Assembly: GCA_963735495.1 (NCBI GenBank) | Contig: CAVTLG010000008.1 | Span: 475,031 to 539,030, forward strand | From: CAVTLG01 sp963735495 | GTDB taxonomy: Bacteria > Chloroflexota > Ktedonobacteria > Ktedonobacterales > Ktedonobacteraceae | DNA length: 64,000 bases | Reading direction: 5' to 3' | In this document: in pieces, positions 1-8,371 of the stretch | Layout: the number at the start of each line of letters is the position of its first letter | Numbering within the stretch: position 1 is the first letter of the stretch | The notes under the pieces: model-generated | Told to the model about the DNA's origin: nothing | The model's database searches: none | What the model saw: the letters and a program-made list of their open reading frames with translations, nothing else | Program-made: the position numbers and the translations under genes

Positions 1-1
1 A

Positions 2-220
2 GGCTTGCGCGTCGAGGTCTCGCGCGTCTGGAATATTCCGCTGGATATCCCTTCCTGGACACAACGTATGCAGACCCCACCCGAGGCAGTCGAGAAGATA
101 GAGCGCTATTTTCATGACGCTGCACCGGCCATACGCGAGCGTTTCCATATCGGACCAAACGCAGAAGGCTTGCTCTCCTTCTGGCTGCCTGCCGCAATTT
201 TTGTGGGAGTCAAAGCCTGA
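2..220 (+). CDS. SAM-dependent methyltransferase, C-terminal end (cut by window edge)
   Basis: The reading frame is open to the left edge, so only about the last 72 residues are seen. They carry the usual end of UbiE-like class I methyltransferases: a 'DIPSWTQRM' stretch, a helix with 'EAVEKIERYF', then 'LLSFWLPAAIFVGVKA' closing the last strand. The SAM-binding glycine motif lies outside the window, so the substrate cannot be named. The gene converges on ftsZ and shares a hairpin terminator with it. Family-level call from the tail only. Confidence 0.55.
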   Translation, partial: GLRVEVSRVWNIPLDIPSWTQRMQTPPEAVEKIERYFHDAAPAIRERFHIGPNAEGLLSFWLPAAIFVGVKA

Positions 221-224
221 GTGC

Positions 225-275
225 AATAAAAATAAGACAAGAAAAAGCAACCGCAAGATTTCTCCTTGCGGTTGC
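225..275 (-). terminator. Intrinsic terminator of the ftsZ end of the dcw operon
   Basis: A perfect 11-bp stem (GCAACCGCAAG / CTTGCGGTTGC, 247-275) encloses a 7-base loop. Read on the minus strand it is followed by TTTTTCTTG and further T-rich sequence, as expected of a rho-independent terminator. It lies between two convergent genes and may also serve the methyltransferase from the other side, although the T-tract there is poor. Confidence 0.8.
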
Positions 276-411
276 CAGTGCTTTCTATGAACCCCTAATG
301 CAAAACCACTTGACATCTTCGGCATTGTTCCACTAGCATGACTCGTGTCAGAAGGCGTGGGAGCGGTGCCAGGCGTTTCCTTTTTCTTTAGATCCGTATG
401 AGGATACTGCA

Positions 412-1920
412 CTAACGTTTACGTAAGAATGCCGGAATATCAATCGCATCACCAGAAGGTGTATTACGATTGCCACGCGCCATTTCTGACCCGGCACCAC
501 GATCCAGACGACGGACATAGCGCTGCTGACCCCCGGGACGCTGTAGCGGCTGTGCCTCTGGCTCCGGTACAGGTACATTCCTCATGCCGCTCTCCATGGC
601 CGCAGACTCATCATCCAGATCAAAATCGTTGCCCTCATCTTCCAGATCAGCGGGCAATGGCGGCAGAGCACGCTGTGGCCGTCTGACATCTTCCGATACA
701 GGTGCCGGCGGCTGTGACTGCACCGCTGGTACACTCGGCTGGACACGCTGCGGCGCACGACCGGCAGGCAATGGCCCCGTCGGATGATTCGCAACACTGG
801 CCGCAGGCGTCACTGGTGGCAGACCATAATTCTGCGACTGTGGCGCACGCGGTGGCATATTTCCATTGTTCGTGCCATTTGATGAGACCGTGTAGAGCCT
901 GCTGCGATCATAATCAGAACCAGGACGCGACGATGTATACTGCATGGACTGTGGCCGCGCCGCCCCGTTATCAAAGCCAGTGGCGATGACGGTGATCTTG
1001 ACGCGCCCATCAAAATTAGGATCTTGCACTGCCCCAAAGATAATATTGGCATCTGGATGCGCCGCCTGACTGATAATATCGGCTGCTTCATTGACTTCGA
1101 ACAATGTCATATCCAGACCACCAGTAATGTTGAACAGCACACCACGTGCGCCGCTGATATCAATATCGAGCAGAGGACTGGCTATCGCAATTTGCGCAGC
1201 CTCCGTCGCGCGCGTCTCGCCACTCGCCTCACCGATTGCCATCAATGCGGAACCAGCAGCGGACATAATCGTCTTCACGTCGGCAAAGTCCAGATTGATC
1301 AGGCCCGGTACCGTAATCAGATCACTGATACCCTGAATACCCTGGCGTAGCACATCATCAGCTAGCCGGAAGGCTTCCGACAGCGGCATGCGCTTATCCG
1401 CAACCTGTAAGAGGCGATCATTGGGTACGGTGATGAGCGTATCCACGTGCTGCTTCAGATTGTTAATACCCTCTTCCGCTGAAAGCTGGCGCTTCTTGCC
1501 CTCAAAATTAAATGGCTTGGTCACGACCCCCACGGTGAGCGCTCCCACCTCGCGCGCGATCTGGGCCACGACAGGACTCGCACCCGTGCCCGTGCCACCG
1601 CCCATGCCTGCCGTAATAAACACCATATCGGAGCCTTTTAGCGCCTCATAGATCTCTTCGGCATTCTCCTCCGCGGCCTTCGTGCCGACACTAGGGTTTC
1701 CCCCCGCACCGAGGCCACGAGTGAGCTTATCGCCAATACGAATGCGATGCGGTGCCTCCGTCAGCAGCAAAGCCTGGGAATCAGTATTAATAGCGATAAA
1801 TTCAATCCCCATCATATTGGCCTGAATCATACGATTGACCGCATTGCTGCCACCTCCCCCAACACCGATCACACGGATCTGAGCGAAGCCTTCTAGTTGA
1901 TGATTTCCCATTGGTAACAT
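412..1920 (-). CDS. ftsZ: Cell division protein FtsZ
   Basis: Tubulin-like GTPase that forms the cytokinetic ring. The nucleotide site is plain: GVGGGGSNAVNRM near residues 19-31, the tubulin signature GGGTGTGAS near 107-115, and the T7-loop stretch NLDFADVK near 211, which completes the GTPase site of the next subunit. The fold ends near residue 320. A long Pro/Gln/Arg-rich linker of about 165 residues follows, then the terminal peptide AIDIPAFLRKR, which matches the FtsA/SepF-binding tail. At 502 residues it is longer than most FtsZ because of that linker. The ATG at 1920 has GGGGG eight to ten bases upstream; an ATG three codons later is also possible. Last gene of the dcw operon. Confidence 0.97.
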   Translation of the reverse strand: MLPMGNHQLEGFAQIRVIGVGGGGSNAVNRMIQANMMGIEFIAINTDSQALLLTEAPHRIRIGDKLTRGLGAGGNPSVGTKAAEENAEEIYEALKGSDMVFITAGMGGGTGTGASPVVAQIAREVGALTVGVVTKPFNFEGKKRQLSAEEGINNLKQHVDTLITVPNDRLLQVADKRMPLSEAFRLADDVLRQGIQGISDLITVPGLINLDFADVKTIMSAAGSALMAIGEASGETRATEAAQIAIASPLLDIDISGARGVLFNITGGLDMTLFEVNEAADIISQAAHPDANIIFGAVQDPNFDGRVKITVIATGFDNGAARPQSMQYTSSRPGSDYDRSRLYTVSSNGTNNGNMPPRAPQSQNYGLPPVTPAASVANHPTGPLPAGRAPQRVQPSVPAVQSQPPAPVSEDVRRPQRALPPLPADLEDEGNDFDLDDESAAMESGMRNVPVPEPEAQPLQRPGGQQRYVRRLDRGAGSEMARGNRNTPSGDAIDIPAFLRKR

Positions 1921-2021
1921 ATTCGTGGCCCCCTTTCGCGTCTCTCATCTATAAGAACGAACAACTCCCATGTATACAACATCTGAGACGCGGTCGTTTT
2001 CCTACACATGAGTCACTACGT

Positions 2022-2492
2022 TTAAGGAATAAATGCACGCAACCAGCGACCAAAACGCGAGACGAGTGTTGCCGCGCCTTCTTCCTCGAATTCTTCTTCT
2101 TCAGTTAACAGCGAGGAATGGCTCAATCCCCACAACAACAGCCCTACCGCTGTAGCATACGCTGGCCTGTTGATAGAGTCAGCCAGGCCGTGCAGACCCA
2201 GCGGAGAGCCGATACGCGCTGGTAGATCGAGGATCTGCCCGGCCATTGCCAGGATGCCTGGCAATTCGGCTGTGCCTCCGGTGATGACAATGCCCGCCGG
2301 CAGTAGCCCATCGTATCCCGCTTTCTTAATCTCCTCGTGCACCATAGAGAAAAGCTCTTCGACACGAGCCTGAATGATCTCCGCTACCAGTTTGCGCGGC
2401 ACCAGGTCATCGCAATCGGGCATATATTGTGACAAGTCAATCATATCATCCTCATCAATGGTCGACGGATCACAATGCCCATAGGTAATCTT
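2022..2492 (-). CDS. ftsA: FtsA, C-terminal part (after a frame break)
   Basis: Continuation of FtsA in another frame. From about 2492 the reading KITYGHC..DEDDMIDL follows directly on the AEELK of the upstream part, as in intact FtsA. This part holds the second actin-like nucleotide-binding segment (VITGGTAELPGI), the acidic 'EEEEFEEE' stretch and the membrane-targeting amphipathic end FGRWLRAFIP. An ATG at 2444 could allow separate initiation, but no good ribosome site supports it. Deleting one A at about 2491-2493 restores a normal protein of about 410 residues. Either a base-insertion error or a true break. Confidence 0.85.
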   Translation of the reverse strand, partial: KITYGHCDPSTIDEDDMIDLSQYMPDCDDLVPRKLVAEIIQARVEELFSMVHEEIKKAGYDGLLPAGIVITGGTAELPGILAMAGQILDLPARIGSPLGLHGLADSINRPAYATAVGLLLWGLSHSSLLTEEEEFEEEGAATLVSRFGRWLRAFIP

Positions 2493-3258
2493 TGAGTTCC
2501 TCGGCTACCCCCACAGGTAATCGCAAACCAATGGCGATATCGTTGGTGATCAGGTTTCCACCAACCGGCAAGACCACGGTATGCCAGATAGCCCCATCAG
2601 CGAAGACCGCAACATCCGTTGTCCCCCCACCAATATCAACCAGCACCACCCCCAGATCGGTCTCCCCATCTTCCAACACAGCTTCACCGGATGCCAACGG
2701 CTCCAGAACGAGGCTCTCGATTTCGACATGAGCTTTATTTACACACTTAATTAAATTATAAATGGAGGACACGGAACCTGTGATGATATGCGCCTCCACC
2801 TCCAGGCGAAAGCCAGACATCCCGATTGGATTTTTGATGCCCTCCTGACCATCTACGACATAGCCGCGTGGAATGACATGGATGACCTCGCGATTCGCAG
2901 GTATGGCTATTGCACGCGCAACCTCCATTGCACGACTGATATCGTTATGCACGATATCACGATGGCTGGGCGAGATAGCCACAAAGCCCTTGCTATTCTC
3001 CGACTGAATATGGCTGCCCGCGATACCTACATATGCCGAGATAATTTTCTTTCCAGATAGGCGTTCAGCACGATCTAGCGCCGCTGCAATTGAAGTGACG
3101 GTCTCTTCAATGTTCACCACCACCCCACGGCGCAACCCCTGTGAAGGGCAGGTGCCAACGCCAACAATATTCAGCTTCCCGTCACGATCCAGTTCGCCGA
3201 CCAGGACACAGATTTTTGTTGTTCCGACGTCGATACCGACGATCACCCGCTCTTGCAC
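2470..3258 (-). CDS. ftsA: FtsA, N-terminal part
   Basis: Actin-fold protein that anchors FtsZ to the membrane. Visible are the phosphate-1 motif VGIDVGTTKICVLVGE, the SHS2-type insertion (subdomain 1C), the phosphate-2 motif LVDIGGGTTDVAVF and the start of subdomain 2B. The frame ends at ELKDYLWAL-stop, where the family continues with an 'LKxxYG' stretch found in the next frame. I chose GTG at 3258 because AGGAG sits eight bases before it; the GTG at 3285 has no such site. Lies 227 bp downstream of ftsQ and upstream of ftsZ. Confidence 0.88.
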   Translation of the reverse strand: MQERVIVGIDVGTTKICVLVGELDRDGKLNIVGVGTCPSQGLRRGVVVNIEETVTSIAAALDRAERLSGKKIISAYVGIAGSHIQSENSKGFVAISPSHRDIVHNDISRAMEVARAIAIPANREVIHVIPRGYVVDGQEGIKNPIGMSGFRLEVEAHIITGSVSSIYNLIKCVNKAHVEIESLVLEPLASGEAVLEDGETDLGVVLVDIGGGTTDVAVFADGAIWHTVVLPVGGNLITNDIAIGLRLPVGVAEELKDYLWAL

Positions 3259-3485
3259 GATATACGCTCCTATTGGGCGGTACACTTGTGAGACACACTA
3301 CGAACACGGTAGTTGGGACCTGTCATACCCATATCCATTCAGAAACACCACTGCCGTGGCGCCCTTTTATTCCGACACAAACGCGGCTGTTGCTGCTAGC
3401 ATTCGCTCATGTGTCAGAGAGGAGGTACCCTTCGGCTCATCTGAATGCAAGGCAATATCACGTGTACCTTTTACTTGCTAGCTTG

Positions 3486-4658
3486 CTAGTGTTGTAAAGT
3501 AAACACTGGACGCAGGCCATAACGTAGGTCGATGGTTGCAACATCAAGCTGCTTCTGTTGCGCGAGTTGCAGAATATCGCGCAATTCGATCAGCCGATTA
3601 TCCAACGGATTAGCATCACTGGCACCTCCCAGGTTGGCTGTCCAACCTGCCGGACTCTCGACGATGTAGGACCCCTGACTACCAGATACCCCTCCAGATT
3701 GTTCGCTGGTACTTCCATACATTGTACCATCGTAACTCAGCTTAAACGTGTTGATGCCCACAACCTGAGGGAGACCTTGCAACACATTCACAGCGAACGT
3801 AATATTCCCTTGATCTAAGTGATCACCAGGATGCAGCACAGGTCCCTTCTGCGCCTTGCCCTGCCTGGTCACATCTACAACCGTCCCCAAACGGTCCGCT
3901 CCAGCTGTCTGCGCAGCCGTGGCGATGATCATCCCCTGTTTATCAACACTGTATGTACCCTGCGCCGTTTGCCAGAGCAGGACAGGAACTCGTTCAGTTA
4001 CCGTCACCAACAGTTGATTTGGCAGGTGCTTGCTCAAATCAGCCACGGCGACGAGAGGCGATGCCTCTATATGCTCTTTCACAGCCTCTACATTCAGTAG
4101 AAAAATATTCTGACCCTGTATGCCCATATCTTGAATATCGCGCTGGAGCTCAGCGTTGTGCGTTCCGGTTACATCTACTTGCGCGATACGAAATGCACTG
4201 CTCTGCAAGACAAAACAGCAAACCAGCACACAGACAATGCCAACAGCGAAGAAACTCAAGATCCGCCACAGCAAACCACGGCGTTGCGAGCGTCCACTGC
4301 GCGTTGGTATCGTGGAACGACGTTGTGGCAATGGGCGTTGTATGGCCTTGATACGTCCACTCGACGCACGAGAACCCGTCTGAGCCAGCGTACGTGGCAC
4401 CGAGACCACATACTGCTGCGCCCTTGCCCGCGTACGCCGTAGCTGTTCCTGACGTTGCGCAAAGGTATGCCACGCCATCGATGGATCTGCATCAGGTATA
4501 GTCACCACACGCTGTAAGCTTTGCGGAGCTTCACGGACTGGTCGACGGCCTCTCGCTCGCGCCAGGCCGCTCCTGCGCGCAGGACGCGCAGATCCCTTCG
4601 TCCCTGTACGATAGTGATATAAAGTCGTCTGCCCCGATATTTTCTTCTTTTCTGTCAT
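3486..4658 (-). CDS. ftsQ: Cell division protein FtsQ/DivIB
   Basis: Bitopic divisome protein linking early ring proteins to FtsL and the septal synthase. About 130 very basic, low-complexity residues precede one membrane helix (ILSFFAVGIVCVLVCCFVL). Then comes a POTRA-like region (VDVTGTHNAELQRDI, SPLVAVADLSKHLPNQLLVTVTER) and the FtsQ beta domain. Start ATG 4658 overlaps the murB stop as ATGA and has GGAAGG ten bases before; a GTG at 4676 is less likely. The cytoplasmic tail is longer than in most FtsQ proteins. Confidence 0.9.
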   Translation of the reverse strand: MTEKKKISGQTTLYHYRTGTKGSARPARRSGLARARGRRPVREAPQSLQRVVTIPDADPSMAWHTFAQRQEQLRRTRARAQQYVVSVPRTLAQTGSRASSGRIKAIQRPLPQRRSTIPTRSGRSQRRGLLWRILSFFAVGIVCVLVCCFVLQSSAFRIAQVDVTGTHNAELQRDIQDMGIQGQNIFLLNVEAVKEHIEASPLVAVADLSKHLPNQLLVTVTERVPVLLWQTAQGTYSVDKQGMIIATAAQTAGADRLGTVVDVTRQGKAQKGPVLHPGDHLDQGNITFAVNVLQGLPQVVGINTFKLSYDGTMYGSTSEQSGGVSGSQGSYIVESPAGWTANLGGASDANPLDNRLIELRDILQLAQQKQLDVATIDLRYGLRPVFTLQH

Positions 4659-5680
4659 AGCGTTGATACCTTCCACTCGCCGCGCAGTTCGACCTCCAAC
4701 TCCAAATCCACCCCAAAACGTTCATAAACGCGGTTATGCGCTTCCCTGACAAGAGTCGCGACTTCAGCAGCACTTGCACCACCTACATTGACAATAAAGT
4801 TAGCATGACGCTCCGAGATTTGTGCCTTGCCATACATCATCCCTTTCATACCCACCGCCTCAATCAGCCGACCAGCATAATCTCCTTGCGGATTCTTGAA
4901 CACAGAGCCTGCGCTTTGCTGTGGCGGCTGTGTTCTTTTGCGATATTTTTTATGCTCATCAATACTATTGCGTAGAGACTGGGCGTCCTCGCGATGGAGA
5001 CGCACACCCAGTTGCATAATAATTTCAGACGGCTCTATAAGCTTACGCGGAGCCGCGATAGGATTGCCGAGTTCATCAAACTGTACACGCCTCTGTGCAC
5101 GAAAGCGACTATGCCGATAGGATAGATCGAGCTCATCATGCTGATAGCGCACAATCTTAGGACGCTCCATGAGTTCTTCCGCGGCCCGCGCGTCCACAAC
5201 ATCCACCCACTCCAGCACTTGCCCTAGATCATGATCATGCACGCCAGCATTACTAATCACGCCTCCGCCCAACGTCCCCGGTATGCCCGGTCCAAATTCC
5301 AATCCACCCCAACCCAGAGCTGCCAGTTCGTTTAGGAGTCGCGGCCAGCTAATGCCCGCCCCTGCTACCAGGAGTGCGCTATCGTCACCTCGCTCCTCGA
5401 TGGTGTAGCTATTTAAGGCGATACGAGCCACAACGCCACGTACTCCCGCGTCAGCATACAAAACATTCGTGCCATTGCCAGCAATCAGCAAGGGCCAACG
5501 CCGCTCAGCACACATAGTTACCAGGCTCACCAGATCTTCCGATGTATCGAGAGAAACCCACACGTCAGCAGGACCGCCCACGCCAAAGGTACAATGGCGT
5601 GCCAGTAACTCATGGCGACGGACATGCTCACCAAATTGCGAGCGTAACTCGCTATAGGCAGTCTCAACAGCGAAGTGCAT
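4655..5680 (-). CDS. murB: UDP-N-acetylenolpyruvoylglucosamine reductase MurB
   Basis: Reduces the enolpyruvyl ether of UDP-GlcNAc to UDP-MurNAc with NADPH and bound FAD, in the cytoplasm. FAD-binding motifs are present: LIAGNGTNVLYAD and GPGIPGTLGGGVISNAG. YRHSRF carries the tyrosine/arginine pair. SAGSVFKNP contains the catalytic serine and ISERHANFIVN is the usual late motif. The 341-residue length and the conserved tyrosine insert fit type I MurB. The ATG at 5680 is preferred over the 5707 start because GAGGGAG lies just upstream, right after the murC stop. ATGA overlap with ftsQ. Confidence 0.96.
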   Translation of the reverse strand: MHFAVETAYSELRSQFGEHVRRHELLARHCTFGVGGPADVWVSLDTSEDLVSLVTMCAERRWPLLIAGNGTNVLYADAGVRGVVARIALNSYTIEERGDDSALLVAGAGISWPRLLNELAALGWGGLEFGPGIPGTLGGGVISNAGVHDHDLGQVLEWVDVVDARAAEELMERPKIVRYQHDELDLSYRHSRFRAQRRVQFDELGNPIAAPRKLIEPSEIIMQLGVRLHREDAQSLRNSIDEHKKYRKRTQPPQQSAGSVFKNPQGDYAGRLIEAVGMKGMMYGKAQISERHANFIVNVGGASAAEVATLVREAHNRVYERFGVDLELEVELRGEWKVSTL

Positions 5681-5690
5681 ACATCTCCCT

Positions 5691-7163
5691 CTAAGCCTGG
5701 CTTGCATTTTGCAATAAAAGTTCAGTTACGTTATAGATATCACCAGCGCCCATGACGACGACGAGGTCGCCTGAACGCAACGTTTGGCTTAATAACAGCG
5801 TTGTACTTTCAACGCTGCCACTATGCATAATTTGTGCACCGTCTTGTGTGAAATGTGGACGTTGCGCCAGCGCAGCCACAAGATCACGTGCATGCACAAG
5901 ACCCGTATCTCGCTCGCGAGCCGGAAAGATGTCCGCGATCATCACGACGTCTGCGGCATCAAAGGCTTGCAAGAACTGCGCGAAAAATGTTTTCGTACGG
6001 CTATACATATGCGGCTGATAGACCGCGATGAGACGCTGAGCAGGATAACGACGACGGGTCGCCTCCAGAGTTGCCGCAATTGCGGTTGGATGATGCGCAT
6101 AATCGTCGATCAGCATCACATCCAATACGTTCCCTTGCACAAGGAGCGGACCCTGCTGGCGTAGCTCAAAGCGTCGCCTGATACCAGTAAAGCCTTCCAA
6201 TGTCCGCGCTATCGTTTCTGCATCAACACCAAGTGTGTGTGCGGCGGCTAATGCAGCCAGAGCATTCTCGACATTGTGCGCACCTGGCAGTTGCAAATGC
6301 AGCACACGATGCTCAGGAAATGTCGCACCGCTCCGCGTTCTGACCCGGAAGCTTGTTTCACCGGCTAACTGCACATCATAGGCTTCAAATGCAGCCGGTT
6401 CAGCCAATAAAGGCGAACCCTCCACCGAATAGGTGACAACTCTACCAGACCAGTCGTGCAAACGTGCAAGTAGTTCCAGACAACCTGGACTATCCGCATT
6501 CAAGATTAACGTTGGTGGCAAAGGCCAATCACCTTGCATATCCATACCGCGAATAAAGTGTTCAAAAGCACTCAGGAAGGCTTCGTAGTCGGGAAAAAAC
6601 TCCGGGTGCTCGTATTCGATAGCCTTCACAATCGCCAGGCGCGGATGATAGTGCCAGAAATTATGGTTAAATTCGTCGGCCTCATTCACGAAGTACTGGC
6701 TCTGCCCCAGACGATAATTCGCTCCGAAGCGCGGTACCACGGCCCCAATCTCACACGTCGGGTCCAGTCCTGCATCCACCAGTATCAGCGATAACATGGC
6801 CGTCGTCGTACCTTTGCCATGCACACCACACACTGAAAGCACACATTTACCAAGCATCAGCTCACCAAGCAGTTCCTGCCAGGTGAGGATACGCAAACCA
6901 CGCTGCTGAGCGGCTAACAACTCAGAATTTTGCGCATCCAGAGCAGTGACAGCCGGACTGATGACCAGCGCATCGACCCCTGCCAGGTGATCCGCACTAT
7001 GACCAATCTGAATGGCAATCCCTGCTTGCTCTAGAGCACGCACGGTCGCCGATGCCCGTTGATCGCAGCCCGTGACTGTATCACCAGAGATGAGCGCCAT
7101 CTGCGCCACCGCTGAAATACCTTGCCCGCCGATACCCATAAAATGCAAATGTGACTTCTTCAA
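5691..7163 (-). CDS. murC: UDP-N-acetylmuramate--L-alanine ligase MurC
   Basis: Adds L-alanine to UDP-MurNAc using ATP; first of the Mur ligases. It has an N-terminal Rossmann domain (FMGIGGQGISAVAQM), the ATP loop CGVHGKGTTTAM, the central-domain NEADEFNHNF stretch and a C-terminal ligase domain with DDYAHHPTAI and YQPHMYSRT. The start is a TTG whose bases overlap the murG stop (TTGA), with GAGGG nine bases upstream. Its partners murD, murE and murF are not in this cluster. In the P-loop, GKG replaces the usual GKT at one position, a small departure worth noting. Confidence 0.95.
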   Translation of the reverse strand: MKKSHLHFMGIGGQGISAVAQMALISGDTVTGCDQRASATVRALEQAGIAIQIGHSADHLAGVDALVISPAVTALDAQNSELLAAQQRGLRILTWQELLGELMLGKCVLSVCGVHGKGTTTAMLSLILVDAGLDPTCEIGAVVPRFGANYRLGQSQYFVNEADEFNHNFWHYHPRLAIVKAIEYEHPEFFPDYEAFLSAFEHFIRGMDMQGDWPLPPTLILNADSPGCLELLARLHDWSGRVVTYSVEGSPLLAEPAAFEAYDVQLAGETSFRVRTRSGATFPEHRVLHLQLPGAHNVENALAALAAAHTLGVDAETIARTLEGFTGIRRRFELRQQGPLLVQGNVLDVMLIDDYAHHPTAIAATLEATRRRYPAQRLIAVYQPHMYSRTKTFFAQFLQAFDAADVVMIADIFPARERDTGLVHARDLVAALAQRPHFTQDGAQIMHSGSVESTTLLLSQTLRSGDLVVVMGAGDIYNVTELLLQNASQA

Positions 7164-8320
7164 ACGTTTATACCCTCGTGCTTTACTGCCCGCTTTGACA
7201 TCCCTTTCGCTGCGTTAAACACTGTTTCACCAATTTCTCGCGTTGCCTCTGGTTTTGCAAAACCACTCGCAGACGACGTCATCGCATCCAGACATGAAGG
7301 CGTCGATATAATATATCTTACACGTTCTATCAATAATTGTGGCTTCAAATCAGCATTATGCATAACTTCAGCGGCCCCTTGCTGCCCAAACATAGCAGCA
7401 TTGACCTCCTGCGGCGAGCCACCAATCGCAGGCGGCAACGGTACTAAAATGCTGGCTTTTCCGAGCACGGCCAGTTCGCTTAAAGTTGCAGCTCCGGCAC
7501 GACAGAGTACCAGTTCCGCAGCCTGCAATGCCAATGGCATTTCATCAGACATATAAGGCACCAGGCGATAACGTTGCTTCATATCGGCAGGCAGATTGGC
7601 CAAGCCCTGTTCAGCCTGGGCGCGCGTTTCCTCGAAAAACTTGTTCCCGCTGATCTGCAGGACCTGACAGCAGGGAAGCAGTTCTGGCAATGCCTGCACC
7701 GTCACCTGATTGAGATAACGCGCTCCCTGACTGCCACCAGTTACCAATAAGAGTGGCAACGCAGGGTCCAGACCAAGCGTTGTACGCGCCTGCTGCTTCG
7801 TCACCTGTCGCACATCCAGTATGGCCTGGCGTACTGGATTGCCGAGCACAAGCGTCTTCGCCGCCGGAAAGAAACGTGTTGAGTCCGCAAAAGCTACCGA
7901 AATGCGCGTAGCAAAAGGTGCAATGAGCTTGTTCGACAAATTTGCCGAGACATCCTGCTGATGTATGACCAGCGGCACAGCATTGAGCTTCGCTGCTAAG
8001 CCAGCCGGCACGGCGACATATCCCCCACTGGTAAAAGCCACATGAGGCTGAAACTTGCGCACAATGCCCACCGCTTGCACCATCCCAACCGGTACGCGTG
8101 CAACCCCCGTAGCCATTTGCCACGAGATATAGCGCCGCAGCTTGCCAGCTTTCACCGTCGCGATACGAAATCCGGCAGCCGGTACCAACTGCGTTTCCAG
8201 GCCATCATCGCTTCCGAGATAGAGAATATCTGCGTTATAGGTATCTCGTAAGTGTGTTGCCACCGCGAGAGCCGGATAAATATGGCCCCCAGTGCCACCA
8301 CCTGATATTAAAACTCGCAT
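7160..8320 (-). CDS. murG: UDP-GlcNAc:lipid I GlcNAc transferase MurG
   Basis: Peripheral membrane GT28 enzyme that makes lipid II. The glycine loops are SGGGTGGHIYPALA near the start and LVTGGSQGARYLNQ in the second domain. The HQQDVSANLSNK stretch and the UDP-binding region CRAGAATLSELAVLGKASILVPLPPA follow the family order. It ends with about 20 extra basic residues. ATG 8320 has GGTGG seven bases upstream. It sits after ftsW and overlaps murC by four bases. Confidence 0.96.
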   Translation of the reverse strand: MRVLISGGGTGGHIYPALAVATHLRDTYNADILYLGSDDGLETQLVPAAGFRIATVKAGKLRRYISWQMATGVARVPVGMVQAVGIVRKFQPHVAFTSGGYVAVPAGLAAKLNAVPLVIHQQDVSANLSNKLIAPFATRISVAFADSTRFFPAAKTLVLGNPVRQAILDVRQVTKQQARTTLGLDPALPLLLVTGGSQGARYLNQVTVQALPELLPCCQVLQISGNKFFEETRAQAEQGLANLPADMKQRYRLVPYMSDEMPLALQAAELVLCRAGAATLSELAVLGKASILVPLPPAIGGSPQEVNAAMFGQQGAAEVMHNADLKPQLLIERVRYIISTPSCLDAMTSSASGFAKPEATREIGETVFNAAKGMSKRAVKHEGINV

Positions 8321-8371
8321 ATATATTCCACCAGTTATAGAGGAGAATAGGTGTCTATTCCCCTGTCACAG

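Noticed and set aside
2470..2500. Programmed ribosomal frameshift in ftsA
   Set aside because: CTCAAAGATT is not a slippery heptamer and no strong downstream structure is seen; similar breaks in unrelated genes favour error.
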